Below, piece after piece: positions 51,837 to 61,094 of a DNA stretch of 64,000 nucleotides (position 1 is its first letter; every line of letters begins with the position of its first letter). The position numbers and the translations under genes were made by a program. This DNA is from Arenibaculum pallidiluteum (lineage in GTDB: Bacteria > Pseudomonadota > Alphaproteobacteria > Azospirillales > Azospirillaceae), in NCBI RefSeq assembly GCF_017355985.1, contig NZ_JAFIQU010000003.1, positions 231,884-295,883 on the forward strand. Reading direction: 5' to 3'. The notes under the pieces were generated by a model. The model did not search any database. It saw nothing but the letters and a program-made list of their open reading frames with translations, and was not told the DNA's origin.

Positions 51837-53003
51837 ATGGCTCCGAGGCGAGGCCCGCCCGCGCTGGATCCGGCGCCCGCGCTTGCGGCGCTGGATCCTG
51901 CGGCCTGGCCGACGCCACGCGTGATCGTGGACCGCGCGCGTCTCGCCGGGAACATCCGCCGGGTGCAGGACATCGCGGATCGGGCAGGCCTCCGCCTGCG
52001 TCCGCATGCGAAGACGCACAAGTCGGTCGCCATCGCGCGGCAGCAGGTCTCCGCCGGAGCCGTGGGCGTGACCGTGGCGAAGCCGGGCGAGGCCCAGGTC
52101 TTCGTCGAGGCGGGCATACCCTCCGTCCTGCTGGCCTATCCCGTGGTCGAGCCGTTCCGGATCGATGCCCTGCTCGAAGCCGTTCGGGGGCAGGGAACCG
52201 AGCTGCTCTGCATGGCGGACAGGACGGAGGGCGCCATTGCGCTGGCCGCGGCGGCGGCCCGCCACGGAATGGAACTGCCGGTCCTGGTGAAGGTCGATGT
52301 CGGCCTCGGCCGGCTCGGCGTCGATCCCGCGGGTCCCGCGGCGGTCGATCTGGCGGGCACCATTGTCCGGGCGCCGCATCTGCGTTTTGGCGGCATCATG
52401 AGTCATGCCGGCCAAGCCTATGCCGCCCCTGGCCGTGACGAGGTCGCCGCGATCGCCGAGGAGGAGCGGCGCACCATGCTTGCCGTGCGGGACCGGCTCC
52501 TGGCGGCCGGGCTGCCCGTCCCAGTCGTATCCGTCGGCAGCACGCCGACGGTGCTCGCCCAGCGTGATTTCGGCGGGCTGACCGAAGTCCGGCCGGGAAA
52601 TTCGGTGTTCCTGGATGGGACGGCCCTGCGTTTGGGCATCGCCGCCGCCGCGGAGGTCGCCCTCTGGGTACTGGCCACCGTGGTCGGGCACGGTCCGCGC
52701 CACGCGATCGTCGATGCCGGCTCGAAGGTCCTCAGCTCGGATCTCGGCGCCCATGGCAGCGGTGCGCCGGGCTATGGGTGGGCCTTTCCCGTCCTCGGCG
52801 GGCCGCCTCTGTTCGTGGAGCGGCTTTCGGAGGAGCATGGCTGGCTGCGCATGGACGGAGCGCCGCCGCCCGTGGGATCGCGGGTCGCGGTCCTGCCGAA
52901 CCACGCCTGCCCCGTCGCCAACTTGACAGATTTGCTGACCCTCGTCGGCGGAGGCGAGCCGCCGATGGACATCCCGGTGGACGCGCGCGGCCGCGTCCGC
53001 TGA
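51837..53003 (+). CDS. D-threonine aldolase / D-serine dehydratase-like PLP enzyme
   Basis: A 388-residue alanine-racemase-fold enzyme of the DSD1/D-threonine-aldolase type. The PLP lysine lies in LRPHAKTHKSVAIAR; VSVGSTPT and LTEVRPGNSVFLDG are family hallmarks, and a C-terminal HACPVANLTDLL supplies the zinc-binding His-x-Cys. It starts 1 bp after the amaB-like stop, so it is co-transcribed with lysine breakdown genes. Substrate uncertain (D-amino acid or beta-hydroxy amino acid). Confidence 0.85.
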   Translation: MAPRRGPPALDPAPALAALDPAAWPTPRVIVDRARLAGNIRRVQDIADRAGLRLRPHAKTHKSVAIARQQVSAGAVGVTVAKPGEAQVFVEAGIPSVLLAYPVVEPFRIDALLEAVRGQGTELLCMADRTEGAIALAAAAARHGMELPVLVKVDVGLGRLGVDPAGPAAVDLAGTIVRAPHLRFGGIMSHAGQAYAAPGRDEVAAIAEEERRTMLAVRDRLLAAGLPVPVVSVGSTPTVLAQRDFGGLTEVRPGNSVFLDGTALRLGIAAAAEVALWVLATVVGHGPRHAIVDAGSKVLSSDLGAHGSGAPGYGWAFPVLGGPPLFVERLSEEHGWLRMDGAPPPVGSRVAVLPNHACPVANLTDLLTLVGGGEPPMDIPVDARGRVR

Positions 53004-53021
53004 GTGCGACGGCGCGGCCGC
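52987..53021. terminator. GC hairpin between convergent genes
   Basis: Perfect 9-bp arms (52987-52995 and 53013-53021) span the stop codon of the upstream gene; tail CTCTATTCC. It may end transcripts from both sides weakly. Confidence 0.35.
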
Positions 53022-53023
53022 CT

Positions 53024-53614
53024 CTATTCCGCTGGCGTCTCGGCCGCTCCGGTCGCCGGCGGCTTGCGTGCCATCTTCAGGACGCAGACCACCACGACCA
53101 GGAAGACGCCCAGCATCACGAGGCCGAAACCCTTGGCGAGATCGCCCAGGAGATGCTGCAGCGCGGCGCCGGCGAAATAGCCGGCCCCTGCAAAGCTGGT
53201 GGCCCAGATGCCCGCGGCGATGAAGTTCAGCACGGCGAAGCGTGGCCAGGACATCGTGCTCATCCCGATGGAGAAGGAGCTGACGTTGCGCACGCCGTAG
53301 ATGAACCGGAACGTCAGAATGAAGCCGGTGCTGTAGCGCTCCAGAAGCGACAGGGCCTTGTCGACGCCCGGCTTCCAGCGGGGGAACCGCTTCAGCAGAC
53401 GGTTTCCATAGCGCCGGCCGATGAAGAAGTAGGTCTGGTCGCCAAGGAAGCTGCCGGCCCATGCCAGCGTGATCAGAAGGGACAGGTCGAGCAGGCCTTC
53501 CCGGGCGGCGACGCCCGAGAAGATCACGAACGTCTCGCCTTCGAGGAACGTCCATACGAATACGATGAGGTAGTAGAGGCTCCCGTACTCCTGGATCCAG
53601 TTCGTGATTTCCAC
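53024..53614 (-). CDS. DedA-family membrane protein
   Basis: A 196-residue DedA protein. Helices at YLIVFVWTFLEGETFVIFSG, SLLITLAWAGSFLGDQTYFF, the conserved FIYGVRN-type loop (ILTFRFIYGVRNVSSFSIGM), and a C-terminal helix pair. Family members help lipid scrambling and membrane homeostasis. GTG start at 53614 with GAGGAG upstream; the longer in-frame extension is not conserved-looking. Confidence 0.9.
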   Translation of the reverse strand: MEITNWIQEYGSLYYLIVFVWTFLEGETFVIFSGVAAREGLLDLSLLITLAWAGSFLGDQTYFFIGRRYGNRLLKRFPRWKPGVDKALSLLERYSTGFILTFRFIYGVRNVSSFSIGMSTMSWPRFAVLNFIAAGIWATSFAGAGYFAGAALQHLLGDLAKGFGLVMLGVFLVVVVCVLKMARKPPATGAAETPAE

Positions 53615-53875
53615 CCTGGGGACTCCTCGCGCCGCGGCGCCGACCGTGGCGCAAGCCGAACGATCGTACCAAGAAGCGCCGCCCTTGGGAAATAAGCTAA
53701 ATGCCCGAAAACGCGGACAGCCGTCGGAAGTCACGAGGGGGCGAGCCCGGTGCCGCCCCGGGCGTCATATCCGACTACCGGGCAGTGTGCATCGGGCGCG
53801 GGCTTTGATACTGTGGTTCATTGGGCGCCTGCAGAGGCGCGGCGTCCGATTCGTTCGAGATTTCAGGTGACTGTC

Positions 53876-54100
53876 ATGGCCAACCGGGGCGATGCCCACG
53901 ACCTCGACTCATCGGCGCTCAGCCGCTGGCTGCTCAATCCTGCCGCGATCATTTTCGCCGTCTGCATCCTTCTGGTGCTGGCCATCGCCGGCCCGGACGA
54001 ACGGCAGTCGCTGCTGGTGGTGGTCGTCGTCGCCTTGATTGCGTTCGTCGCCGGCCGGCTGTCGCGCAACGACGAGGCGCATCCGGGCGCCGCCGAGTAG
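53876..54100 (+). CDS. Small membrane protein, 74 residues
   Basis: Hypothetical protein with two adjacent hydrophobic helices (AAIIFAVCILLVLAIAG and LLVVVVVALIAFVAG) and a polar C-terminus. No family recognised. The ATG at 53876 is preferred. It lies 17 bp upstream of the exonuclease start and is probably co-transcribed. Confidence 0.5.
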   Translation: MANRGDAHDLDSSALSRWLLNPAAIIFAVCILLVLAIAGPDERQSLLVVVVVALIAFVAGRLSRNDEAHPGAAE

Positions 54101-54117
54101 GCTGCGGCGCAGCGCAG

Positions 54118-54735
54118 GTGCGACACGATTACCGGTCCGACCGGCTCCTGGTGGTCGACCTAGAGCTGACGTGCTGGGACGGCCCGACGCCGCCCGACGA
54201 GGAGCCCGAGCCCATCGAGATCGCCGTGGTCGAGGTGGACACCAAGGCGCTGGCGATCGGGCGCACCGGACGCTGGCTGGTGCGCCCGACGCGCTCCACG
54301 CTCAGCCCCTTCTGCTCGGAGCTCACCGGCATAACGCTGCGCGACCTCGCGCGGCAGGCGCGTCCGCTCGGGGAGGTCACGGCGACGGTGGCCAGGACCT
54401 TCGGAACCGCGCGCAAGACCTGGGCGGCGTGGGGAATGGATGCCCAGCCGCTTGCCGAGGCCTGTGCCCGCAACGGCGTGAAGAGTCCCTTCAGCGACAG
54501 CTTCCTGGACCTGGCGCAGCTCTTCTCGATGCTTGCGGGAACGTCGCGACGCATCGGCCTCGACGTGGCGCTCGGCATTCTCGGGACGGGGTTCGAAGGC
54601 CAGCGCCATCGCGCCCTTGACGATGCCCGGAACACGGCCACGATTTACATGGAACTGGCGCGGCGCTTGCGCCGCGCAGGCCTGGAGCCTCCCGACACAC
54701 AGCCGAATGACATAACTGGATATTCAAAAGAATAG
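54118..54735 (+). CDS. 3'-5' exonuclease of the DEDDh superfamily
   Basis: A 205-residue exonuclease like KapD/ERI-1 proteins. Exo I LLVVDLELTCWDG (Asp and Glu), Exo II around TWAAWGMDAQPL, and Exo III HRALDDARNTATIY with the catalytic His and Asp. It probably trims RNA or DNA 3' ends in the cytoplasm; the substrate is unknown. The only plausible start is a GTG at 54118, with a weak ribosome-binding site. Confidence 0.82.
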   Translation: MRHDYRSDRLLVVDLELTCWDGPTPPDEEPEPIEIAVVEVDTKALAIGRTGRWLVRPTRSTLSPFCSELTGITLRDLARQARPLGEVTATVARTFGTARKTWAAWGMDAQPLAEACARNGVKSPFSDSFLDLAQLFSMLAGTSRRIGLDVALGILGTGFEGQRHRALDDARNTATIYMELARRLRRAGLEPPDTQPNDITGYSKE

Positions 54736-54815
54736 ACGGCCCAGAGGACTCGCTGGTCCTCACGATACGTATTTCGTGCGGCCCGCCTGCTCCATTCTCC
54801 GGGGCGGAGGCGTGA

Positions 54816-55331
54816 ATGAATTTCGAACTGATCGCGCGGCGCGACAATATGATGGTCCAGATCCGGGACAGCATGGAGCCGGACGCGGTCGACGCGCTTG
54901 TGGACTGTCTGCGGGAGCTGGCCGGCGACCGGGAGCTGGTGCTCGCCATCGAAGATGGCGTGCACGCGGGGCACGACGCGGGGGCGCGGGCGTCCGTCGC
55001 CTGTTTCCGGCAGCGGATCGCGTACTGGAAGCTCGGCGGCGGGGAAGCCAGTGCGGCGCTGGAGCGCCTGTTCGCCCGTGTTGGCGCCGCGGGGGAGGAA
55101 CCCCGGCGCGACACCGCTTTCGCCTGCGTCCGGATCCGCGCCGCGCTGGGCGACGGGCGCCACGAAGATCCCGGCCGCGAGATTGGCGGGCGGGATGGCG
55201 CCTATGCGGCGCCGCAGCCGGCGGGATCCGTTTCCGCCGCCAATCGGGCGGCATCCAGCGTCACGCACCGGTCCAGCACGGTACCATCGGACAGGACTTC
55301 CCAGGCGCTCTCGAAGCCTGCCAGCCGGTAG
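54816..55331 (+). CDS. Hypothetical protein, 171 residues
   Basis: The first 110 residues look like a genuine helical soluble protein (MNFELIARRDNMMVQIRDSM, LVDCLRELAGDRELVLAIED). GGCGGAGG lies about 3-9 bases upstream of ATG 54816. The last 40 residues overlap the antisense 66-codon gene below and have low-complexity composition, so the real end may be different or the overlap real. No family recognised. Confidence 0.5.
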   Translation: MNFELIARRDNMMVQIRDSMEPDAVDALVDCLRELAGDRELVLAIEDGVHAGHDAGARASVACFRQRIAYWKLGGGEASAALERLFARVGAAGEEPRRDTAFACVRIRAALGDGRHEDPGREIGGRDGAYAAPQPAGSVSAANRAASSVTHRSSTVPSDRTSQALSKPASR

Positions 55332-55402
55332 CGAAGCTCGACGCGGCGGCCGCCAGTCTCCCTGATCCAGTGGCGGGGATTGATCGGAACCCAGCGGCCC
55401 AT
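55202..55402 (-). CDS. Hypothetical protein, 66 residues
   Basis: ATG at 55402 with GAGGAGG seven bases upstream. MGRWVPINPRHWIRETGGRR then VELRYRLAGFESAWEVLSDG is a plausible compact basic protein. No family recognised. Its 3' part overlaps the opposite-strand gene by 130 bp. Confidence 0.5.
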   Translation of the reverse strand: MGRWVPINPRHWIRETGGRRVELRYRLAGFESAWEVLSDGTVLDRCVTLDAARLAAETDPAGCGAA

Positions 55403-55567
55403 GTCTGTCCTCCTCGATGTGCCCGGTGAAGGCCGGGCCGAGGCACAGGCTGGACGAACATGGTTAACGTAATCTGAAGGCAGGCTTTCGGCATTTACGA
55501 GACGGTTACAGACCGCGTTGCATCGGGCGGCTTACGCTCGGGGGTCCGCAGTGCCGGAGACGTGCGC

Positions 55568-55756
55568 ATGCAGCCTCGACCCACGACCACAGAAACCGGC
55601 GAGGACCTCGCGAGCCCGCGGCCCGGCGCGGGCTATGCCCTCGCCATGGCGCTGATCTCGGCGCTCGAGGAGAGCGGCCAGTACATGGTGGAGCTGCCAC
55701 TGCCGCTGCCGCCGCGCATCCGCGCCCGCACGCGGCGCCCCTCCCGCAGGCGCTGA
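55568..55756 (+). CDS. Hypothetical protein, 62 residues
   Basis: Short frame ending in a very basic tail (RIRARTRRPSRRR), with a central helical segment ALAMALISALEESGQYMVEL. ATG at 55568, or GTG at 55562. No recognised family and a weak ribosome-binding site, so this is tentative. Confidence 0.3.
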   Translation: MQPRPTTTETGEDLASPRPGAGYALAMALISALEESGQYMVELPLPLPPRIRARTRRPSRRR

Positions 55757-55944
55757 AGCCGGCAGCGATCGCGCGGCGCCCGGCCGACGGCCCGTCCTCA
55801 GGCCGTCGTGTCGCGTCTTTCCTGGCCTGGCTGCGCCGGGAGGCCTAATCTGGCCTCCATCGCAGACGGGGGGCAAGGCACCATGCCGATCACCAGTTTC
55901 CCGATAGGTGCCAGGACAGGTGCCGGGCCAGGCGGCGCGTCCCG

Positions 55945-57174
55945 ATGACCGGGCGGGCCGATGCGCTCAGGCTCGACGCGCAGGATCCCCTGAGGGACCG
56001 CAGGGAACGCTTCCACCTGCCAGAAGGCGTGATCTACCTGGACGGCAACTCGCTGGGCCCGCTGCCGAAGGAGACCTCCGGTCGCCTCCAGCGCGTGCTC
56101 GACGCGGAGTGGGGCCAGGGCCTGATCCGAAGCTGGAACACCGCCGGCTGGATCGACATGCCGCTGCGGGTCGGCGACAAGATCGGCCGCCTCCTCGGCG
56201 CCGCGCCGGGACAGGTCGTCGTCGCCGATTCCACTTCTGTGAACCTGTTCAAGGTGCTCGCCGCGGCGCTCGCGCTGAGGCCGGACCGGACCGTCGTCGT
56301 CTCCGAGTCCGGGAACTTTCCGACCGACCTCTACATGGCGCAGGGGCTTGCAGGGCTGCTGGGCGGTCGGCCCGCTCTGCGGCTGGTCGAGCGCCATAGC
56401 CTCGCCGAGGCGATCGGCCCGGACGTTGCCGCCGTCATGTTGACCCAGGTCGACTACCGGACCGGCGACATGCTGGACATGGCAGCGACGACGCGCCTGG
56501 TGCATGAGGCGGGGGCGCTCGCGATCTGGGATCTCGCCCACAGCGCCGGCGCCGTCCCCGTGGACCTGGACAGTGCGGGCGCGGACTTCGCCGTAGGCTG
56601 CGGCTACAAATACCTGAACGGCGGCCCCGGTGCCCCGGCCTTCGTCTATGTTGCCGAGCGGCACATCCCGGCCTTCCGCAATCCGCTGTCGGGCTGGATG
56701 GGGCATGCCGCGCCCTTTCGCTTCGAGACCGGCTTCACGCCGGCACCCGATATCCGGCGCGCGCTGTGCGGCACGCCGCCGATCCTCGCCGTGGCGGCCC
56801 TGGAGGCCGGCGTCGACGAGCTGCTGCAGGTCGACATGGTAGCGTTGCGGGCCAAGAGCCTGTCGCTGGTGCGCCTGTTCCGCACCCTCGTCGCCGAGCG
56901 CTGCCCGGCGGTCAGCCTCGCCGGGCCTGCGGAGGCGGAGGCCTGCGGCAGCCAGGTCTCGCTGCGGCATTCCCAGGGCTACGCGGTAATGCAGGCGCTG
57001 ATCGCGCGCGGCGTGATCGGGGACTTTCGCGCCCCGGACCTGATGCGCTTCGGCTTCGCGCCTCTCTACGTCTCTCATGCCGACGTGTTCGACGCGGTCG
57101 GGGTGCTGGCGGATCTGCTGGACACCGGCACCTGGGACAGGCCGGAGTTCCACCGCCGAGCGGCGGTGACCTGA
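55945..57174 (+). CDS. kynU: Kynureninase
   Basis: PLP enzyme cleaving kynurenine (or 3-hydroxykynurenine) to anthranilate (or 3-hydroxyanthranilate) and alanine. The 409-residue protein has IYLDGNSLGPLPK, STSVNLFKVLAAAL, WDLAHSAGAVPVDL and the PLP lysine Lys222 in GCGYKYLNGGPGAPAF, then GWMGHAAPF. Upstream of kynA in one operon, 15 bp apart. Confidence 0.97.
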   Translation: MTGRADALRLDAQDPLRDRRERFHLPEGVIYLDGNSLGPLPKETSGRLQRVLDAEWGQGLIRSWNTAGWIDMPLRVGDKIGRLLGAAPGQVVVADSTSVNLFKVLAAALALRPDRTVVVSESGNFPTDLYMAQGLAGLLGGRPALRLVERHSLAEAIGPDVAAVMLTQVDYRTGDMLDMAATTRLVHEAGALAIWDLAHSAGAVPVDLDSAGADFAVGCGYKYLNGGPGAPAFVYVAERHIPAFRNPLSGWMGHAAPFRFETGFTPAPDIRRALCGTPPILAVAALEAGVDELLQVDMVALRAKSLSLVRLFRTLVAERCPAVSLAGPAEAEACGSQVSLRHSQGYAVMQALIARGVIGDFRAPDLMRFGFAPLYVSHADVFDAVGVLADLLDTGTWDRPEFHRRAAVT

Positions 57175-57189
57175 AGGGGGAGGGCGGCC

Positions 57190-58017
57190 ATGTCCGGACC
57201 GGAGGAGCCACGGGAGCACACCGACTTCAGGAGCGAGATGAGCTACGGCGACTATCTCGGCCTGGATACGCTGCTGGGGGCGCAGCAGCCCCGTACCGCC
57301 AACCACAACGAGCTGCTGTTCATCGTCCAGCACCAGACGACCGAGCTGTGGCTGAAGCTGGCAATCCATGAGCTGACGGCCGCCCGGGGGCGCATCGCCG
57401 CCGACGATCTCGGCCCCGCGTTCAAGATGCTGGCCCGCGTCAAGCAGGTGATGGGCCAGCTGATCCAGGCCTGGGACGTGCTCTCGACCCTGACGCCGAG
57501 CGAGTATTCGGACTTCCGCGGGGCGCTGGGGCGCTCCTCCGGCTTCCAGTCCTACCAGTACAGGGCGGTCGAGTTCCTGCTCGGCAACAAGGACGCCTCG
57601 CGGATCGAGCCGCACCGCCACCGGACCGATCTGTCGGCGGCGCTCGAGCAGGTGCTGCGCGAGCCCAGCCTCTACGATGAGGCGTTGCGCGCGCTCGGGC
57701 GGGCCGGCTTCAGCGTCCCGCCGGACCGGCTGGAGCGTGATTGGACGCAGCCCTACGAGGCCTCGGACAGTGTCCGCGCCGCCTGGCTGGCGGTCTACCG
57801 CGACCCGGAGGCTCACTGGCAGCTCTATGAACTCGCCGAAAAGCTCGTCGACCTGGAGGACGCGTTCCGGCAGTGGCGCTTCCGCCACGTCACCACCGTC
57901 GAGCGCGTGATCGGCGCCAAGTCGGGCACCGGCGGGACAGCCGGCGTGCGCTACCTGCGTCGGGTGCTGGAGGTCCGGCTGTTCCCGGAGCTCTGGGACC
58001 TCCGGACCGAGCTTTGA
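57190..58017 (+). CDS. kynA: Tryptophan 2,3-dioxygenase
   Basis: Heme dioxygenase opening tryptophan to N-formylkynurenine. The 275-residue length is typical. [32 protein letters not shown] with its active-site His, [17 protein letters not shown], and the C-terminal [19 protein letters not shown] (axial His). ATG at 57190 with a strong AGGGGGAGGG site. The RluA gene starts in its stop codon. Confidence 0.98.
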   Translation: MSGPEEPREHTDFRSEMSYGDYLGLDTLLGAQQPRTANHNELLFIVQHQTTELWLKLAIHELTAARGRIAADDLGPAFKMLARVKQVMGQLIQAWDVLSTLTPSEYSDFRGALGRSSGFQSYQYRAVEFLLGNKDASRIEPHRHRTDLSAALEQVLREPSLYDEALRALGRAGFSVPPDRLERDWTQPYEASDSVRAAWLAVYRDPEAHWQLYELAEKLVDLEDAFRQWRFRHVTTVERVIGAKSGTGGTAGVRYLRRVLEVRLFPELWDLRTEL

Positions 58018-58739
58018 GCCCGAACGCCGCCACGCCGGACGAACTCGCGCGCCGGGTGCTTCACCGCGACGCGAACCTGCTGGTGCTGGACAAGCCGGCG
58101 GGGCTCGCGGTGCATCCGGGACCACGGACGCCGGAAAGCCTGGAGGCGTTCCTTCCGGCCCTCGCATTCGGCCTGTGCCAGCCGCCCGCGATCGTCCATC
58201 GGCTGGACCGCGACACCGCGGGGTGTCTCGTGCTTGCGCGGCATCCCAAGGCGCTGCGCCGGGTGAACCGCCTCTTCGCCGAGGGTGCCGTTGGGAAGAC
58301 CTACTGGGCCCTGGTCAGGGGCAGCCCGCGCGAGGCGTCCGGCACTGTCGATCTGGCTCTTCTGAAGGTCAGTGGCCCGCAGGGCTGGCGCATGGTCGTG
58401 GATCCCGCCGGGCAGCCGGCCACGACGGCCTACCGGGTGCTGGGGGCCGGCGGCGGCATCGCCCTGGTCGAGCTTCAACCCCGGACCGGGCGCACCCACC
58501 AGATCCGCGTGCATCTGGCGGCGCTGGGCTGCCCGATCCTCGACGATCCCGTCTATGGCACGGCCCGCCCCGGCGCGCCCCACGCCCTTCTGGCCCGGCG
58601 CATTGTCGTGCCGCCGCTCTCGCCTTCCGGAACCGGGGTCGACGTCATTGCGCCGCCGCCGCCGCACATGCGTGGTGCCATCGAGACGCTGGCTCCATCC
58701 GCCCTGTTATCCCCGTCTTTGGATGGGGGAAGCGGATGA
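58014..58739 (+). CDS. RluA-family RNA pseudouridine synthase
   Basis: A 241-residue pseudouridine synthase. [15 protein letters not shown], catalytic Asp in [20 protein letters not shown] (20 residues), the ARG-type KTYWALVRG and [19 protein letters not shown]. There is no N-terminal S4 domain. The target could be tRNA or rRNA. The TTG start at 58014 overlaps the kynA stop, and the stop overlaps the HAD gene (ATGA). Confidence 0.9.
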   Translation: MSPNAATPDELARRVLHRDANLLVLDKPAGLAVHPGPRTPESLEAFLPALAFGLCQPPAIVHRLDRDTAGCLVLARHPKALRRVNRLFAEGAVGKTYWALVRGSPREASGTVDLALLKVSGPQGWRMVVDPAGQPATTAYRVLGAGGGIALVELQPRTGRTHQIRVHLAALGCPILDDPVYGTARPGAPHALLARRIVVPPLSPSGTGVDVIAPPPPHMRGAIETLAPSALLSPSLDGGSG

Positions 58740-59398
58740 TCGAGGCTGTGATCTTCGATGTGGACGGGACGCTGGTCGACACGGTCGATTTCCACGCGCT
58801 GGCATGGCAGCGCAGCTTCGCCGCCTTCGGGTACGAGTTCGGCTTCTCGGAGGTGCGCGCCCAGATCGGCAAGGGCGGCGACCAGCTGATCCCGTCGCTC
58901 CTGCCCGACGCGGAGGCGGCCCGGAACGGCGCGAAGATCGACGCCTACCGCAAGGATCTCTTCGCGCAGGAGTACATGCCGAGGGTCCGCGGCTTCGCCC
59001 ATGTCCGGGACCTCTTCACGGCGCTGGCGGGGCAGGGCAGGCGCCTGGCCCTCGCCTCCTCCGCCAAGGGGGACGAGCTCGACCACTATGTCCGGGCGGC
59101 GGGAATCGAGGGGCTGTTCGAGTGCGCGGTGTCCTCGGACGATGCCGAGAAGTCGAAGCCCCATCCAGACATCTTCAGGTCCGCCCTGATCCGGCTTGGG
59201 CTGGCGCCGGACCGCGCGGTGGTGGTGGGCGACACGCCCTATGACGCACAAGCGGCCCATGGCGCGGGCATTCCGTGCGTCGGCATGCTCAGCGGCGGGT
59301 TCACGGAAGCGGAGCTGAAGGCGTCGGGCTGCGTCGAAATCTGGCCGGACCCCGAGGCGCTGTGGCGCAATCTCGGCGCCAGCCTCCTGTCCCGATGA
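58736..59398 (+). CDS. HAD-family phosphatase (phosphoglycolate-phosphatase-like)
   Basis: A 220-residue HAD subfamily IA enzyme. Motif I VIFDVDGTLVDT, motif II LALASSAKGD (Ser), motif III Lys in KSKPHPDIF and motif IV VVVGDTPYDAQAA. It has a helical cap. Substrate unknown. ATG at 58736 overlaps the RluA stop, so the two may be coupled. Confidence 0.9.
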   Translation: MIEAVIFDVDGTLVDTVDFHALAWQRSFAAFGYEFGFSEVRAQIGKGGDQLIPSLLPDAEAARNGAKIDAYRKDLFAQEYMPRVRGFAHVRDLFTALAGQGRRLALASSAKGDELDHYVRAAGIEGLFECAVSSDDAEKSKPHPDIFRSALIRLGLAPDRAVVVGDTPYDAQAAHGAGIPCVGMLSGGFTEAELKASGCVEIWPDPEALWRNLGASLLSR

Positions 59399-59403
59399 AC
59401 GCC

Positions 59404-59434
59404 GACGGCCGCGCCCATGATGGACGCGGCCGTC
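59404..59434. terminator. Hairpin between convergent HAD and sigma-factor genes
   Basis: Ten-base arms 59404-59413 and 59425-59434 form a GC stem with an 11-nt loop. There is no T-run on either side, so it is at most a weak bidirectional terminator. Confidence 0.4.
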
Positions 59435-59474
59435 TGCGGTGGTTCGGCCCGGGCAGGCCGCCCGGGGCGGGGTC

Positions 59475-61094
59475 TCAGCCCAGGAAGGTCCTGAGCGGCT
59501 TCGCGTGCTTGGGGTGGGCGAGCTTGCGCAGCGCCTTCGCCTCGATCTGACGGACGCGCTCGCGGGTCACGCGGTAGGTCGCGCCGATCTCCTCGAGCGT
59601 CTCCTCGGTCCCGAGCAGGCCGAAACGCCGACGCAGCACGTCCGCCTCTCGGTCGGTGAGGCGGCCGAGCGCCTCAGTGACGAGCCCGCGCAGCGCAGAC
59701 CCCGCCGCCGTGTCGAAGGGGGTGTCGGAGTCGTCGCTGAGGAAGTCGCCGTAAGACGCGCTGTCCTCCTCGTCGTTCACCGGGGCATCGAGGCTGACCA
59801 GGGCCGCGCCCGAACGCATCAGGCCGCGCACCTTGTCCACGGGCAGCGCCAGCGCCTCGGCGATGTCCTCGGGGGCGGGCTCGCGGCCCGTGCGGGCGCG
59901 AAGCTGCTGGGCCGTGCGATGGATCTTGGAGAGCGCCTCGACTGCGTGGACGGGCAGACGGATGGTCCGGCCCTGATCCGCCATGGCGCGCGTCATCGAC
60001 TGGCGGATCCACCAGCTCGCATAGGTCGAGAACTTGAAGCCGCGCCGCCAGTCGTACTTGTCGATGGCGGTCATCAGGCCGATGTTGCCCTCCTGGACGA
60101 GATCCATGAAGGCGAGGCCCCGCCCGGCGAACTTTCGCGCCATGGAGGCGACCAGGCGCAGGTTCGAGCGCGCGAAGCGTTCCTTGGTGCGCTCGTACTC
60201 GCGCAGCGCGCGCTCCAGCTCCCGCGCGATCTCGCGGAAGCCCGCCAGCGGCAGGCCGGCGGTGCGGCCGACCTCGCGCAGCTCGGCGCGCAGGTCCTCG
60301 ACCTGCTCGGCACTCTTGGTCTGCAGCTTCTTCCAGGCCGGGGACTTGGCGGCCAGAGTCGCCAGCCAGCCATCCTCCTCCTCGCGGCCGAGATAGGCCT
60401 CGAGGAAAGCTTCGCGGCTCACGCCCGCGCCGGTCGCCAGACGCGCGAGGCGACCGTCGATGCCGACGAGCCGGCGGTTCAGGTCGCGCAGCTCTTCGGA
60501 GAGGCGGCGCCACAGACCGGTCGCGAGGGGCATCTCGCGCAGCTTGGTCTGAACGCGCGCATCGCAGGGGCCGAAGTTCCCGCGCGTCTCGGCATGCAGC
60601 GCGGCGACGCCTTCCAGCGCCTCGATCACCTGCAGGCGCAGCGGCTCCATCTGCGAGGTCGGGGCGGCGGCCTCGCCTTCGCCGGCCGGGGTCTCGGCCG
60701 TAGCGTCCTGGGTCTCGTCGCTGGCCTCGATCGTCTCCGCCTCGGCGCCGTCACCGTCGTCATCGTCGCCACCCAGGCGCACGAGATCGACGATCTCGCC
60801 GACCTGCAGCGCGCGCCGGGTCAGGGGCTCCAGCGTCTCGACGATACGGTCGACGGCCAGCGGGCAGGCGATCAGGGCGCCGTGCAGCGCGGCGCGGGCG
60901 CGGTCAAGCTGCTTGCCGAGCTCGACCTCCTCGCCGGGCGTGAGAAGGGCATGGCGGCCGATCTCGCGCAGGTACAGGCGGACCGGATCGTCCGTATGCC
61001 CGTCCGCGGCAATGTTGCCGCGCGGCAGGATTTCGGGAGACGGCGTGAACACGCCTTCCTCGGCATCGAGCCGAGCCGACTGCATCAGGGACAT
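59475..61094 (-). CDS. RpoD-family sigma factor lacking region 1.1
   Basis: A 539-residue group 1/2 sigma-70 protein. Region 1.2 DDPVRLYLREIGRHALLTPG near residue 35, an acidic insert, then region 2 (RFARSNLRLVASMARKFAGR, DLVQEGNIGLMTAIDKYDW, FKFSTYASWWIRQSMTRAMA), region 3, and region 4 (LTDREADVLRRRFGLLG, VTRERVRQIEAKALRKL). Region 2.4/3 reads ADQGRTIRLPVHAVEALSKI rather than the usual ADQARTIRIPVHMIETINK, so this may be an alternative rather than the main housekeeping sigma. ATG at 61094, or 61085. Confidence 0.88.
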   Translation of the reverse strand: MSLMQSARLDAEEGVFTPSPEILPRGNIAADGHTDDPVRLYLREIGRHALLTPGEEVELGKQLDRARAALHGALIACPLAVDRIVETLEPLTRRALQVGEIVDLVRLGGDDDDGDGAEAETIEASDETQDATAETPAGEGEAAAPTSQMEPLRLQVIEALEGVAALHAETRGNFGPCDARVQTKLREMPLATGLWRRLSEELRDLNRRLVGIDGRLARLATGAGVSREAFLEAYLGREEEDGWLATLAAKSPAWKKLQTKSAEQVEDLRAELREVGRTAGLPLAGFREIARELERALREYERTKERFARSNLRLVASMARKFAGRGLAFMDLVQEGNIGLMTAIDKYDWRRGFKFSTYASWWIRQSMTRAMADQGRTIRLPVHAVEALSKIHRTAQQLRARTGREPAPEDIAEALALPVDKVRGLMRSGAALVSLDAPVNDEEDSASYGDFLSDDSDTPFDTAAGSALRGLVTEALGRLTDREADVLRRRFGLLGTEETLEEIGATYRVTRERVRQIEAKALRKLAHPKHAKPLRTFLG

